Source of the DNA: Adineta vaga
Taxonomy: Eukaryota; Rotifera
Direction of reading: 5' to 3'
DNA: 64,000 nt
Assembly (NCBI GenBank): GCA_021613535.1
Contig: CP075496.1
Span: forward strand, 7,874,001 to 7,938,000
A program made the position numbers and the translations under genes. Below the pieces are notes generated by a model. The model did no database searches and was not told the DNA's origin. It was given only the letters and a program-made list of their open reading frames with translations. Below are positions 1 through 12,500 of the stretch, in pieces (within the stretch, counting starts at the first letter, position 1; each line of letters starts with the position of its first letter).

Positions 1-2345
1 ATCATACAGCGTGATCATGCATTAGTCGGTCCAACACGTCTCTATTTTACCACAACGGATCTTTATATTGCATCAATCAATTGTAATCATGTTGAGTTAA
101 GAACGATAATTACAAATCAATGTCCATCAAAAGATAAAGCAATCTTATGTATCCCATATTTTACAATAAAAAATTATGGAAATCGTTCAAATATATTTCT
201 TATTGAACTAGGCAAATCGAATTATGGTAATGGAGAAGTTCATATGAAATGCTATTCATCATCATTAGCAAGTACAATACATTTATTAGTTAGTCCTGTT
301 ATTGAAGAACGTCCATTGATTCTTTCATCAGCGTTTCAAAATCAATTATTAACACATAAACGTATTGAAAAATCAAAATCGATTCATCCACCAGTTCAAT
401 TAACACATGATACAATTAATCAGACAATATTAGATTCACCATCAACACTAATGAAGGAAAAATCATTGGATCCAACTGATCTCGAGTCTCAACAATCATC
501 ATTAACAACAACGGCAACACCAACAACAAGCCATGAATCAAAAGCACATTTTATTGTTGGCTTTTTTCGTACCATATCAAAAAATGTTTCGAATTTACGA
601 CGTTCAGCTACATTTCATCATAGTAATCATAACAATACAAATCATCATCATAATGAGCAATTAATATCATCAGAAAGTAATAATTTATTATCGAAAAATA
701 AATCAGTTGCATTTAATATTGATGAAAAAACATTTCTGAACGATCAACATCAAATAATCTTACCTGAATCTCAGAAGAAAGCTGAATCAACATCAACAAT
801 GTCATCAACAATGACTAAAGAAACCAGTGAAACAACCTTAACATCAGCATCAACATTAAATGCGAATAAACAAGATTCAACAATGGGTACATATATTGAT
901 ATGGGACCAACAATTTCTAAAATTGATCAAAACCAAGAAGAAAATATTGAAGATGAAGTTATTGTGAAAGAAACAACAGCAACTGCAGAGATTGGTGTGA
1001 ATAGTAAGTAATCTATATTTGAATTTCAGAAAATTTGTAATTGATACGTAATGTTTACATTTATTTATTATTTAAGCAACGATCAGTTTATCACCTTGCG
1101 TTCGTTCAGCAATTATTGTTGGAAATTCAGTTCATTTAATAGCTGATGGTATGAAAATTAATGAGAGAGAAATCAGAATGATTTTGATATATTTTTGTTA
1201 GAAAAAACACTTTTTCCTATTGGTCAACGTTCATTTACTTCACCTGCGAGTGTTATGCAACCATTTAAAACTCAATTAAATGGTCCATCATCGAGTAACC
1301 CTCATGGTAATTAACATTCTTATCCTTTTTCTTTTTAATAAGTTCAACCGAAAAAAGACTTCTTTTCTTTAGCTACATCAGCAGATCTAATCACTTCTTC
1401 ACCAAATAGTTCCAGGTATGTTTTATATCGTCAATTTGAATTCTCATAGAACGTTCGTTTTCTTTCTCGTTTAGTTCTATTCCTCAAGCAAATTCAATTT
1501 CTAATTCTCAACAATCCCTTTTTCTTTCTTACGGTATTGTAACATTCAATAAAAATGATTTATTATCAAATGAACAATCTGAACGTGCAACAAGTCCACC
1601 ATTAGATGGTTCAACACTTGATCGTCGTCTCAATTCTGATCTTAGTCTTATGTCTATGCCTCAACAGCAACATCAAGGCTCATTTGTTCATCCATTGGAT
1701 AGTGTCTTTTCTTCATCAAGTACACAAATCTTTCGTAATCTATCGGTTTCAGCAAATAATATTGGTGATACAAATTCTGGTCAAATTCGAACTCCTCATG
1801 GTTCGATCATATTCTTTGATGAACATCTGAATGATCAAACAGCCACCTATTTACTTGGTTTACCATCGATAATCAATGATGAAACAATTCAAACGAATAT
1901 ATCCCGACTACCATCATTTAATCTATCATCATCAATTTCACGTCCTCAATTATCACATATCGATGAAAAAGAAGTTTCTTCGAACGATCCGTATGCACTA
2001 GTTGAACCGCTGCCTTCGAAGAGTATTTCACCAAAATCATCGTCTATTACAATAAATAATCCTCCATTGACATCAGATACATCATTAGATTACGTCGATT
2101 TACTTATACCACTTCATGTAAATAATGAAAATTCGGATAATCATGATCAACAACAAAACAATAATACAGATGATTTGACTGATGAAAATAATGAGTATGA
2201 AGAAAATGAACGTGAAAATATTGAACAATCATCAACAAAACTTTATACCGATATTGATTTTCATCAGACACAACGTCGTGATCGTATTGTTCAATCTGCA
2301 GCTCGAGCAAAAATGGAAGATCAAGCACCACCATTTGTTCTTTAA
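1..2345 (+). CDS. Insulin receptor substrate-like PTB-domain protein (5' partial)
   Basis: Adaptor protein of the IRS/chico/DOK kind, which links receptor tyrosine kinases to PI3-kinase signalling at the membrane. The frame is open from base 1, so the start and any PH domain lie outside the window. The first ~85 residues read like an IRS-type PTB domain: a beta-rich stretch, then FLIELGKSN, then GEVHMKC followed by a C-terminal helix, matching the IRS 'EVGR...GEFWMQ' pattern. The rest is Ser/Thr/Asn-rich and disordered. It holds one YxxM motif (YIDM, Tyr codon at 892), the classic PI3-kinase p85 SH2 site, plus other tyrosines (YVDL near 2090, YALV near 1990). Introns are inferred at about 1004-1076, 1151-1201, 1304-1374 and 1416-1474, all GT-AG and frame-preserving. 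It ends at TAA 2343-2345. DOK-type PTB is the main alternative. Confidence 0.68.
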
Positions 2346-2705
2346 AACAAAAAAACAAAAGTTCTTTCTTTTTTCTTCGTTTTTATCTTTGTCTTTAAAC
2401 ATATAACAGTGCCAATTTTATATCTTGCTCAATAATTGAATAGAAAAACAGGAACAAAAAAAAAATTCTAAATGTATTGTTTCTTTTGTTCTGTCAATGA
2501 TTCTTTTTTTTTAATTCTCGGTGTCTGTATAATATGTTCAATTCGAGTCTGTAAATAAAACAAACGACATTTTTGTTTGAAAAATGTTATGTAAAGAGAC
2601 GGTTTTTTTCTTTCCAATTATTTCCTAAAGCTAAAAGAAACAAAAACAAACATGATTTAAAACGTCTGGTAAGAATTGATTCATTTGTATTGAAAAAGTA
2701 AAAAA
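2346..2705. other. Intergenic, 360 bp
   Basis: 3' region of the IRS-like gene and 5' region of the ubiquitin-like gene, both on the + strand. AT-rich with T and A runs; an AATAAA-type signal lies near 2555. No further gene is seen. Confidence 0.5.
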
Positions 2706-2960
2706 ATGCATTGTATTAAATTTCAAGTTTATCATGGTGGAGATATATACGATATGGTTCTTGCAACAAACTCAACAGATCCATCTGTTGAAGATCTTCA
2801 ACGTCAAATAGAAAGACAATTTCATATTCCGATTAAGAATCAACGAATTTTATTCAAAGGACAAGATTTACATGAAAATCAGCAAGGAAAATTGAGACGA
2901 TATGGTATTACTAATGCTTGTGCTATTCGTGTAGTTGGACGAAAGGAACTATCAGAATAA
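2706..2960 (+). CDS. Small ubiquitin-like domain protein, 84 aa
   Basis: Single-exon 84-residue protein that is almost wholly one ubiquitin-like fold. It has an N-terminal beta hairpin, a helix around VEDLQRQIERQFHIP, then QRILFKGQDL (compare the 'QRLIFAGKQL' strand of ubiquitin) and YGI..ACAIRVVG at the end. No C-terminal GlyGly is present, so it is probably not conjugated and rather acts as a binding module. The UBL of BAG1-like co-chaperones is a possible relative, but no BAG domain follows. The ATG at 2706 is the first in frame, preceded by A-rich sequence. Confidence 0.65.
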   Translation: MHCIKFQVYHGGDIYDMVLATNSTDPSVEDLQRQIERQFHIPIKNQRILFKGQDLHENQQGKLRRYGITNACAIRVVGRKELSE

Positions 2961-3605
2961 ATATTGACATTTAAATACGTCTTATTTTTTTGTGTAATCT
3001 CAGTAAAAAAGAAGAATAAAAATAACCTTGAGATATGAACAAACAAACGAATAGATAGATTTATCAGCGTCATTTTTCTGATAAGCATTAACAAAAAAAA
3101 TGATATTATAGTGCATGCAACTTTCCCTTTTTGTATTGAGGAGATAACTGAAATTTAAAAACAAGCTATTTACCTATATTTCAATGTTTATTTCTTAAAA
3201 TATTTTGTATCATACAGAATGAAATTTTCAATGATAATTTATCTTATCTTTGTTTTCTTTTAGTTCATCTATTGAAATCATTTTAAGAATATATCGGTCA
3301 AAACTACATAATCATGACCAAATGTATACAAATTTTTTTTGTTCTGTTCTGTGCACTCTTCAAACAATCATACCTTTTTTTCCATGTGCACTGAGTCACA
3401 TGCCTGTTGTGAAGAAGATAAATTTATGTGTTTTTCTTCTTCGTCACTGAAAATATACATAAGTGCTGCGATATCAGCAATGACGAATCATATTTAATCG
3501 TATCTTAGTTCGACTCTAGACAGATAAATTCAACGGTAGTGCAGTCTATTTTGCCACTATTTTATTTTATTCGATTATTGTAACATATTTATATTTACTT
3601 TAACG
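2961..3605. other. Intergenic, 645 bp
   Basis: Between the ubiquitin-like gene and legumain, both +. AT-rich with short open frames on both strands that show no domain or sensible codon pattern. It presumably holds the legumain promoter; no motif is clear enough to name. Confidence 0.45.
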
Positions 3606-5516
3606 ATGCAACGACAACTTGTGTTTCTCGTTGCCAGTATTGTCTTTTTTGGCATTAGTTTTACTTCAGCAGCTAATTGGGCTGTACTTGTTGCTGGTTC
3701 AAACGGTTGGTATAATTATCGTCATCAATCTGATGTCTGCCATGCCTATCAAATTTTACATAAAAATGGTATTCCAGATTCCAACATCATTGTTTTTATG
3801 TACGATGATTTAGCACAAAATCCACAGTATGTAAATGTGAAACAAGATAATAACAGATTTTGTTCTACATTTGGTTAACTTTTGTTTTGTAGAAATCCAA
3901 CCAAAGGTGTTGTTATCAATCAACCTAATGGACAAGATGTTTATCATGGTGTACCACATGATTATAATGGCAAAGTATGTTCATAGATTGAACACGTTTA
4001 GAAAATTATGTAACTCTTTTACCTACATTATAGGATGTCACACCAAAAAATTTTATCAATGTTTTATTGGGAAACAAAGAAGCTATGAAAGGAATTGGTA
4101 GTGGCAAAGTCTTAGAAAGGTAAGATTTGTATAATTACACAAAGATTACATAGAATAAACTCTTTGGAAAAATTTAATATAATATTCACATATTTTAGTG
4201 GTCCCGATGATAATGTCTTTATCTACTATACAGATCATGGTGCTGTTGGTAAGTTCAATATTTTTATCTCTAGTTCATTCAATTAAATTCATTTTTATCA
4301 TAGGATTGGTTGCTTTCCCAACTGGTGTTGTAAGTTTATACCATCTGTTTTGTTCTATCATCTCAATAATTGAAACTCTTATTCTTACGTTATAGCTCTA
4401 TGCCACAGATTTAAATGATACTATCGCCAAAATGCACAGTCAAAACAAATACAAAGAAGTTCGTAACTTATTTTCCCAAATAGTATTTCCATTAGTTTCT
4501 TTCTTATAGATGGTTATTTACATTGAAGCATGTGAATCAGGTTCAATGCTTGAAAACATCTTACCCAAAGATATCAATATCTATGCTACAACAGCCTCTA
4601 ATGCCAAAGAATCATCCTATGCTTGTTATTATGATGCTAAACGACAAACATATTTAGGTGATGTTTATTCAGTCGTTTGGATGGAAGATTCCGATGTTGA
4701 AGATCTCAGCAAAGAAACATTATATCAACAATTCTTAGTTACACAAAAGAAAACTAATACTAGCCATGTTATGCAATACGGTGATCTTGTAAGACGAAAT
4801 TTTCTTCAGAAACATCTTCTCTAAGCTTCTGACTTATTTGCAGGCTCTTGGTAAAGCTGATACTGTCGGTGAATTTCAAGGTGGAAAAAGTAATTCAAAC
4901 AAAGCTCAACGTAATATCTTGAAAGAAAAATATAACGAATTACTTCGTGTAAGTTCAGTGAAAACGATGTTCTTCATAAAAAAAAGAATAGATTTTCTAG
5001 CGTGATGCTGTACCAACTGAAGATGTTCGTATTTCCATTGTTTCACGTCGTTTAGCAGCAGCTGATGAAAATTCAGTGGAAAAAAGCAATTTAGAACATG
5101 AATTAGTTCAATTACTTAACGTATGCTACGATCAATTCAACTGATTTAAAAAAAAAGGATTTTCTTTAGGATCGCGCTATCATTACTACACGTATTCAAC
5201 AAATTGCATCTAAAGCTTTATCAATGAATCGTGGTGATTACTTTGAAATGGTCACAGCCAAACATATGCCACTTACTCAACATGCTTGTTACAAATCAGT
5301 TACTCAACGTGTTCAAGAAAAATGCTTTGATCTTCCAGTTAGTTAACTTTCACATTTGAATGCCATTCAATTTTCCGTTTCTTCTTCTTTTAGAATGAAT
5401 TCGTCTTAAATAAACTTTACATTATGGCTAATTTATGTGAAATTGGTTTATTTGACTTCACTATCAAGCAAGCTATTGATCAAGTTTGTCAAGAACGTCT
5501 TGATTTCGTTTATTAA
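3606..5516 (+). CDS. LGMN: Legumain (asparaginyl endopeptidase, peptidase family C13)
   Basis: Lysosomal cysteine protease that cuts after Asn. The N-terminus is a signal peptide ([18 protein letters not shown]) followed by [18 protein letters not shown], the family hallmark. The catalytic His lies in YYTDHGAVG (about 4225-4248) and the catalytic Cys in EACESGSM (about 4525-4548). The substrate-site region [19 protein letters not shown] follows the first intron (3827-3892). The C-terminal third, ending in a Cys-containing helical prodomain (LCEIGLF...[10 protein letters not shown]), matches the legumain stabilisation/activation domain. About eight short GT-AG introns interrupt it. The stop is TAA 5514-5516, followed by an (AAC)n run and an AATAAA at 5611. 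Confidence 0.95.
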
Positions 5517-5531
5517 TTCGCTTTTATTAAT

Positions 5532-5553
5532 CAACAACAACAACAACAACAAC
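5532..5553 (+). repeat. (AAC)n microsatellite in legumain 3' UTR
   Basis: About seven uninterrupted AAC units just after the legumain stop codon. Confidence 0.8.
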
Positions 5554-5610
5554 ACAAACTTAACATGTGATCGCTTGTGTCTTTCATTTCTGTTCTTTTT
5601 TTATTCTTCA

Positions 5611-5616
5611 AATAAA
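5611..5616 (+). terminator. AATAAA poly(A) signal, legumain
   Basis: AATAAA about 95 bp after the legumain stop and about 105 bp before the acceptor that precedes the next gene. Confidence 0.6.
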
Positions 5617-5700
5617 TACTCGACCATCAAAGACACGTTCACACGAACGCACCATACGTTGCGATTGTGACGATTCTTCATCTTTTGCTTTCTTTTTTTG

Positions 5701-5722
5701 CCTTTTTCTTTCTTACTTTAAG
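5701..5722 (+). promoter_or_regulatory. Splice acceptor upstream of ARM-FN3 start (cis or trans)
   Basis: A long pyrimidine tract runs into TTTAAG ending at 5722, after the legumain poly(A) signal and 88 nt before the ATG at 5811. It fits either a 5' UTR intron or a spliced-leader acceptor. Translating the tract gives a false signal peptide. Confidence 0.45.
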
Positions 5723-5810
5723 TGCTGATAAGAAGAACAGCGGCAATAGTAGAAGCAACAACAGTAGAAACAAACAGTCTTTTCCTATTTCATTCTACAC
5801 ACCTCTGTCA

Positions 5811-8800
5811 ATGACGAATACAGATCCTAATAATTTTTATTTCGATCGTAAAAATTATTTTTTACGATTTATTCCACATGAAAATCACAATAATCTAACA
5901 AATGGTGATGAAAATTCACAATCAACAATCAATTCAATTAGTAGAAATATTCGTCACGCATTAGAATATTTTGTCGATGATTTAAGACGTGATCGAAATA
6001 AAACTATAGAACGATTTCTTAATGAATCAACACTCAATGATATCTTTCGTTCACTAGCACAATTATTATTAAATGATGATGACCGGTAAGAATACATCGT
6101 TAATTTCTCATTATAAATTGCTATGATAAACATTTTATTTTTTATTATATTAGAATTTGTGGAAATAGTGCTTATATTATTGGTAGTACAGTTGAATTTG
6201 AATTAGGATTAAAAAGATTTTTAACGATATTTTCTCAAGATCGTACAGCAAATACTGTTGATATTATTCGAGTATTATGTCAATTATTAACACACTCTGA
6301 TTCGGAATGTGCAATGAATGCTGCGGGTACACTTGGTACCATAGTATGTAGGTTTCTTATTTCGAATCTGTGATAATTGTATAAAAAATGAATGGAATTT
6401 CTATGATCAAAATTCTCTTCCGGGTAAAGGAAAACTAAAATCATAAAACTAGAAGACTTTATTCGAAAATAATCATAAAATTGTCACAGATTTTATTATT
6501 ACCTTTCTCATACTAAAACAAATGCTTTTTTATTTTCAAGTGTGGCTCAAAAGAAGGACGTGATTTAATTTTAAATCATGCCTGTATATCACAAATGGTT
6601 ATTAATACATCCGAATTATTATCTTCTACAAATCCATGGATTTCCAGTAATGCTGCATTAGTACTTGCTAGGTCGGTTTTTCATGAAATGACATCATTTC
6701 AATTGAATGATAATCTTTTTTTTTCTCATTAGAATTACTGTTGAGGAACTTGGTTGTCAAGCAGTATTAACACATTCTAAACATCGAGAAATTTTAAATA
6801 AAATTCTTGTTGCACTCGATGTTAGTGATCCAGGTCGATCAACAAATGCTGCTTTTGCAATAGGACGTTTAATTGAAGGTGATGAAGGAAAGAAAATCTT
6901 CATTGCTGATTGTGGACAATATAAACTTGTAAGTTAAGTTTTGACGTTTTATTTTCTTAACAAATGTTATTTCAATCAACTATTCGTTTTTTTTAGTTCG
7001 ATGCATTATTATTGATGCTTGAAATTAATGAAGAAAAAGGTGTAAATAAAAATGCTTGCTATGCACTCAGTTGTTTATGTACAACTCAATTTGGTTTTCA
7101 ATTATGTCTTCAATATCTCAATACTTTTCATCGAATTCTTCTTGCTATTGAGACAATAGTATCATCAATCGATCATGAAACAGTATGGTTTGCTTTGATG
7201 TAAAATTAGTTCATTCATTTCTAAAAACAAACGAAATGAATTGAATTTTGTTTGTATTTTCGATAGGTGTTTACGAACAATCGTGCAATATGATGGTGCT
7301 AATGAACATATTTGCCATTCGAAAACAGTAACTGAAAAATTAATACAAATACGAGCTAATTGGATGAATGATAAAGATATTCAGGATGAAGCAAGAATCC
7401 TATGGTATATGATACATAGAAATATCAAACCGGAACGTCCAAAAATTGACGGTAAATTAGACAAATGATTTTCTTTTCACTTTTATTGATTTTGAATACA
7501 ATTTGGTTTTCTCTTTCAAGAATGTCTGAATAATTCTGCTAATATATCATGGAATATAACTGTACATAGTTGGAATAACGAGGAATTGCAATTTCGTATT
7601 ATTCTCAGTAAGTTTCATTGGTTTTTGTAGAAAAATTTATACTTATAATTCGATAAAAATAGATATTGTCTGTATTGAAATGTCTCTTCGTTTCTCTTTA
7701 GATGATCAAGTGGTAGGTCAAACAGATAAAACAAATTATCAATTAAAAGATTTACAACCAAATACAAGTTATTATCTACAAATTCAATATATAACACCAC
7801 AAGGAGAAAATGTTCGCAGTGATCCCGTTGTATTTCGAACTGACGATGAATGTAAGTTGAATGAGAAAATCGAAATTTATGATTCAATTTTTATATTTAG
7901 TACCTCCACCTGTAAATAATCTACATGTCGAACGAACAACTATGACAGCTGTTCGTATCGCTTGGGATCCACCAGATCTTACTGCATGTAATTCACTTCG
8001 AGGTTATCAAACTTATTTAAGTAAATCATATAAAGATTTGTCAAATCGAAAGACTAAAAAATCAATCTTAATTGTTTAGATGACGAAGAATTTGAATGTA
8101 CAACTGATTGTGAAGTAACAATTGGTGCATTATCAGCTAGTACAACCTATCAAATTGATATATGTGCTGTGAGTAATAAAGGCAAAGGACCACGAGCAGC
8201 AATCAATGTAACAACTGCTTCGGCAGGTATATTCTTATTTTAATATCATCGAAAAAAATATTTTAATCTACGAGTTTTCTTCAATAGGTGATTGTAATCC
8301 AGCACCACCAACGTTTTCTGTCATCGGTCGACGTGAAATACATATTAAATGGCAACCACCAGATGTAATCGCTGGTCGTCTTACTCGTTATGAATTGTTC
8401 TGTAATAGACGATCGATTTATTCAGGTACTGCCCAAGAATATCATGCAACTATGCTTAAATCAGATACAGAATATTCAATGGAAGTGACAGCTATTACAA
8501 ATGAAGGTCGATTTCGTAGTAAACCAGCAAAAGCTCGCACATTGAAAGATGAATGTATGCATTTGACAAGCATCTTGGTTTTCAAAGAAATAATCTATTT
8601 GTTTCTAACATTTAGTTAGCAGTGCACATCGACATTCACTCTATGAACCATCATCTTACAGTCCACCCCGAACACGACGAACTGACACGATCAGTTCATT
8701 GTTTTCTACAGGATTAAATACTACTTCATCAAAAGCATCGTCATCATCATCATCATCGTTAGCTGGACGACGTCTATTCAAAGAGAGTATAGGAACATCA

Positions 8801-9287
8801 GCAAGTCGAAATACTGACATGACTATTGTTCATTCAATTCAACTCAAAGTAAAATTTGTCGATTTGATCCCAATCTATGTACATATATGTATTTGCTAAA
8901 TTTCTTTCAGTCTGAAAATACAAGCAATACTCGAGTCTACCAGCAGTTACAAAAGGTATTCAACCTCGTTCATCTGAATTTATCAAAAAACGAGATACAC
9001 AGCGACATCGAACCGAACCTATATCAATAAATCAACTACAACCCCAAACAAAACTAATATCTGCTTCTGTCATTGTACCTATTCTTGAAATCGATCGCGA
9101 ACCTCATGTAAGATGGGCATCACCTGTTCGATATCCTGTTGTGCAAACAACAGCCTTTCGACTTTCTACATCAACTAAATCAACATTAAGTATGAATGAT
9201 ACACGTCATATTGAACGATCTGCATCCATTTCATTACCAGATTTACCTTCAAATGTTTCACGAACTCAATCGCTTAGTCACACCTAA
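5811..9287 (+). CDS. Armadillo-repeat plus fibronectin type III protein
   Basis: I do not recognise a named orthologue. The N-terminal half is alpha-helical with armadillo-like repeats (for example SECAMNAAGTLGTI, WISSNAALVLARI, STNAAFAIGRLI, NKNACYALSCL). It is followed by three fibronectin III domains: about 7522-7850, 7900-8226 and 8289-8555, with the usual buried Trp (RIAWDPPD, HIKWQPPD) and Tyr (TTYQIDICAV, TEYSMEVTAI) positions. The C-terminus is Ser/Arg-rich and disordered. A start at 5811 is chosen because the in-frame codons upstream lie in a splice-acceptor pyrimidine tract and contain no ATG. About a dozen short introns are present; the last join (acceptor about 8927) uses AG|CAATAC to keep the frame to TAA 9285-9287. 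ARM together with FN3 suggests a cytoplasmic scaffold. Confidence 0.72.
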
Positions 9288-9507
9288 GCAATTTTTATTG
9301 AATATGTAACGTTTCTTTTTTCCTTTTATCTATTTTTCTCTTGTTCGTGAAGGAGAAAAAAATAAAGAACGGATAGTGTTATCATCATCTCAATTTTTTT
9401 CCTTTTGTCATCATTTCAATAAAAAGAAAGTACGAAGTTGGAGATAAATAATCAAGTGACTCAACATCTTTTCATTTCGTCTGACAGATATTTCTATTTG
9501 AAAGGCA

Positions 9508-9523
9508 TTTTTTTCTCTTCCAG
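9508..9523 (+). promoter_or_regulatory. Splice acceptor 2 nt before TECPR start codon
   Basis: TTTTTTTCTCTTCCAG ends at 9523 and the ATG is at 9526. Such a strong acceptor right at the start fits spliced-leader trans-splicing or a 5' UTR intron. Confidence 0.5.
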
Positions 9524-9525
9524 TT

Positions 9526-12500
9526 ATGACAACAAATGGATGGCTTAAGAAAATTAAAAATCAAGCACAAAAAATACAAGGTACTGCAATAACCCATATT
9601 GCACAATTAACAGATACGCTTGACAAAAAACTCAAAGAAGCTCAAGATGATTTAGAAAAGTGCATATATTTAGTTTATTTGCAATAGGAAAATTTATATT
9701 CTATGCTTTTTCTTAAAGACAGCGTCTAAAAGCTGAATCATCGAGAGCAGAAGCTTTGCAACAAGACATATGGCGACCTTCATGGAAAATCCTGATGGTG
9801 AAATTTCAACTGTTACGAAACCACCTCCTATTGGTTAGTTCATGATGTGTTTTTTGATTTGATAAACTAAATATACCTATGGTTGACATTTTTGTAGTGC
9901 TACCAACTGCTCCGACATTACCAGATATTTCACCAATACCAAGTCCATCTGCAGAACCTTTGACTATACTACATGTAAAAAGAAAACGACGTAGTACAAC
10001 AAAAAATGGTAAACTATTGGATTTTAATGTGTCAAATTATAATTTATATGTGATTTCTAGGCTATGTAACGAATTCATCGTCAACTGTTGATGTCGAAAA
10101 TGATTTAGGTAATGAACAGAAAGTTCAATCCATCAAACAAAAAGATGTTCGTAGAGAGATTAAACTTTGCATAAATGCTATTCTGACGGAAATAGTTATT
10201 CAAGAAGAAGTTGATACATGTTTAAATGAATTAGCTAGTATAGTATCAGTTGTTCATGAACTTGTTGATACTACTGTATTCACTGATATATCAGAAAAAG
10301 AAACGATTATATTAGCGCAAGATTTAACTAATTGTCATGAAACCGATACGGAAGGATCTATATTACCGACCAATGAATCCGATCAAGACTTTATTAACGA
10401 AACCGAAATATTGAATGAATCCATCTCGATGAATGATGTTCTTGACGAAATAAATACATCTTTGAATTTACAAAACATTGACGAAAATGATCCACAGTCG
10501 ACAACAATATCGATAGATAATGAACAACCAACGATGACTAATTCTACCGATGCAATAGTAGAACATATTCCTGTAAAAGAAGATACATTAACATGCTTAA
10601 ATATCAACGACACCTCAATCGACCATTTGGATATTGAAAGTACTCAAGAAGATGTACTCACGCCTGTGACAGTGAATGAAGACGCGAAAAGTGTTTCGAG
10701 CGAGTCACAAATTGATGATGTGAATGAAACGGATGACGAATCATCGATCTTAACAAACATTGATAGCACTTCTGCAGTACAAAATAATGTAGATACTGAA
10801 CCAAATGAGTATTCGAATTTGACAATGACCAAAATAAATACAATAGAAAATGAATTACCTACATCGACAGTTGATACAGAAGAAACAGATGTTATTATAT
10901 TGGGAAATACTTCGAAAACACTGCAAAATGAATTTGAAGATTCATTTGAAGAAGTAAAAAGTTCCGATTTATCAAAACAACAATCGACAGAAGAAATCTT
11001 AGATAAGTCGACAAGTTTAGCTGAATTACGTCAGTTTCTTTCTAAAATTGATAACGATTCAGACACTGATGAAGATTTAATATCATCTAAACACAAGGCA
11101 CAATCAACAGATGAAATAATAAACAAATTATCTGAATCAAAAGACATTGTAGATTTGGTCGAAGAAACTCTCCTTTCATCCATATCTTCACATTCAACTT
11201 CGATTATTACTTCCGAATATTTTATCAACGATTCATCAAGTGATGATGAATTCATCAGTGATATCAATGATAAAAGAACTTCAACAATAACTAGTGAAGA
11301 AAAAATCATTGAAAAGAAACGTTTTCCAGCTGCTTATCACCATTCAATTCCACCAGGAACAAAAATATCTCACATGACTTGTTCATCAACTTATATCTAC
11401 ATGTGTACGACTGATTGGAAAATTTTCTATGCAAAACTAAATCATGATGATCTTAATCTTCCATTAAAATGGCAACAACATTCGGATTTTGCTGAACGGC
11501 TCGTTGTTAGTATCACTAATCGAACTGTATGGCGTCTATGGAAAAAACGTCTTTATTCATCGAATGATTCTATAAAACTTCCTCCAATTGGTTCTCAATG
11601 GAATGAAATTAAATTGGAATCCATATTATTAAGCATGTCAATTAATGATCAATGTGGTTGGTACGTACATATATATATATATATAGGATATTCTCAAGGA
11701 TGAACGAATCTGTTTTTGATATCGTAGGTATATCAAACAAGATGGTTCATTATGGTTAGTGCGGACTAATGATGATGGTTGTCAGCCATTAAATGTGGCT
11801 TGTCCATTCGATTTGAATACAATATTTTGTTTTGCAGAAAAAGTCGGTGTGACAACATCGAGCGGAGAAATTATGATACGTGTAGGATGTACAAATGATT
11901 GTCTGGAAGGCGATGGATGGATTTTCATTGATCATAAGTATGAAAAAGAAGAGAAAGAAAGTGAATTTTTGCATTTTTATCTTATAGTTTTGGTCCCATC
12001 GATGATTTTGTATTATTAACTAATAAAGATACAATTTTTATTGTGGATAAAAAACATCATCTCTGGATACATCAATGGTCATCCGATAAAGGATTTTTTG
12101 AAGTTTTGTGTGATGATGATTCGTCAATATGTCATCAGCGATATATCACTAGTGTCAATTCAGCATTTTTATGTCTAACAGATTGTGAAGAAAAACTTCA
12201 GGTCTTCTCAGATTGTTTAACAGGTAAAAGAAATTCTATGAAAAATTCTTCTCTTTGATTGATTTTATCTTTTCAATTAAGGTATTCAATGGAAAGTAAT
12301 TAAGAAGAATACTCGCTTACAACGTTTAATTGGTGCATTTTTCAATGAAGGTTTGTATTTATTTAATAAGATAAAATTTCAATCAGATAAATGTCTCTAG
12401 ATCATGTTTGGGCATTGAATACTGATCGAATGATCTGTACATCTAATGGTCAAATACTTGAAAAACCACGTCAAGCACAATATATAACACATGCTACATT

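Noticed and set aside
5667-5810. Apparent signal peptide at the start of the ARM-FN3 protein
   Set aside because: The frame there begins at GTG, has no ATG, and the hydrophobic residues come from a splice-acceptor pyrimidine tract.
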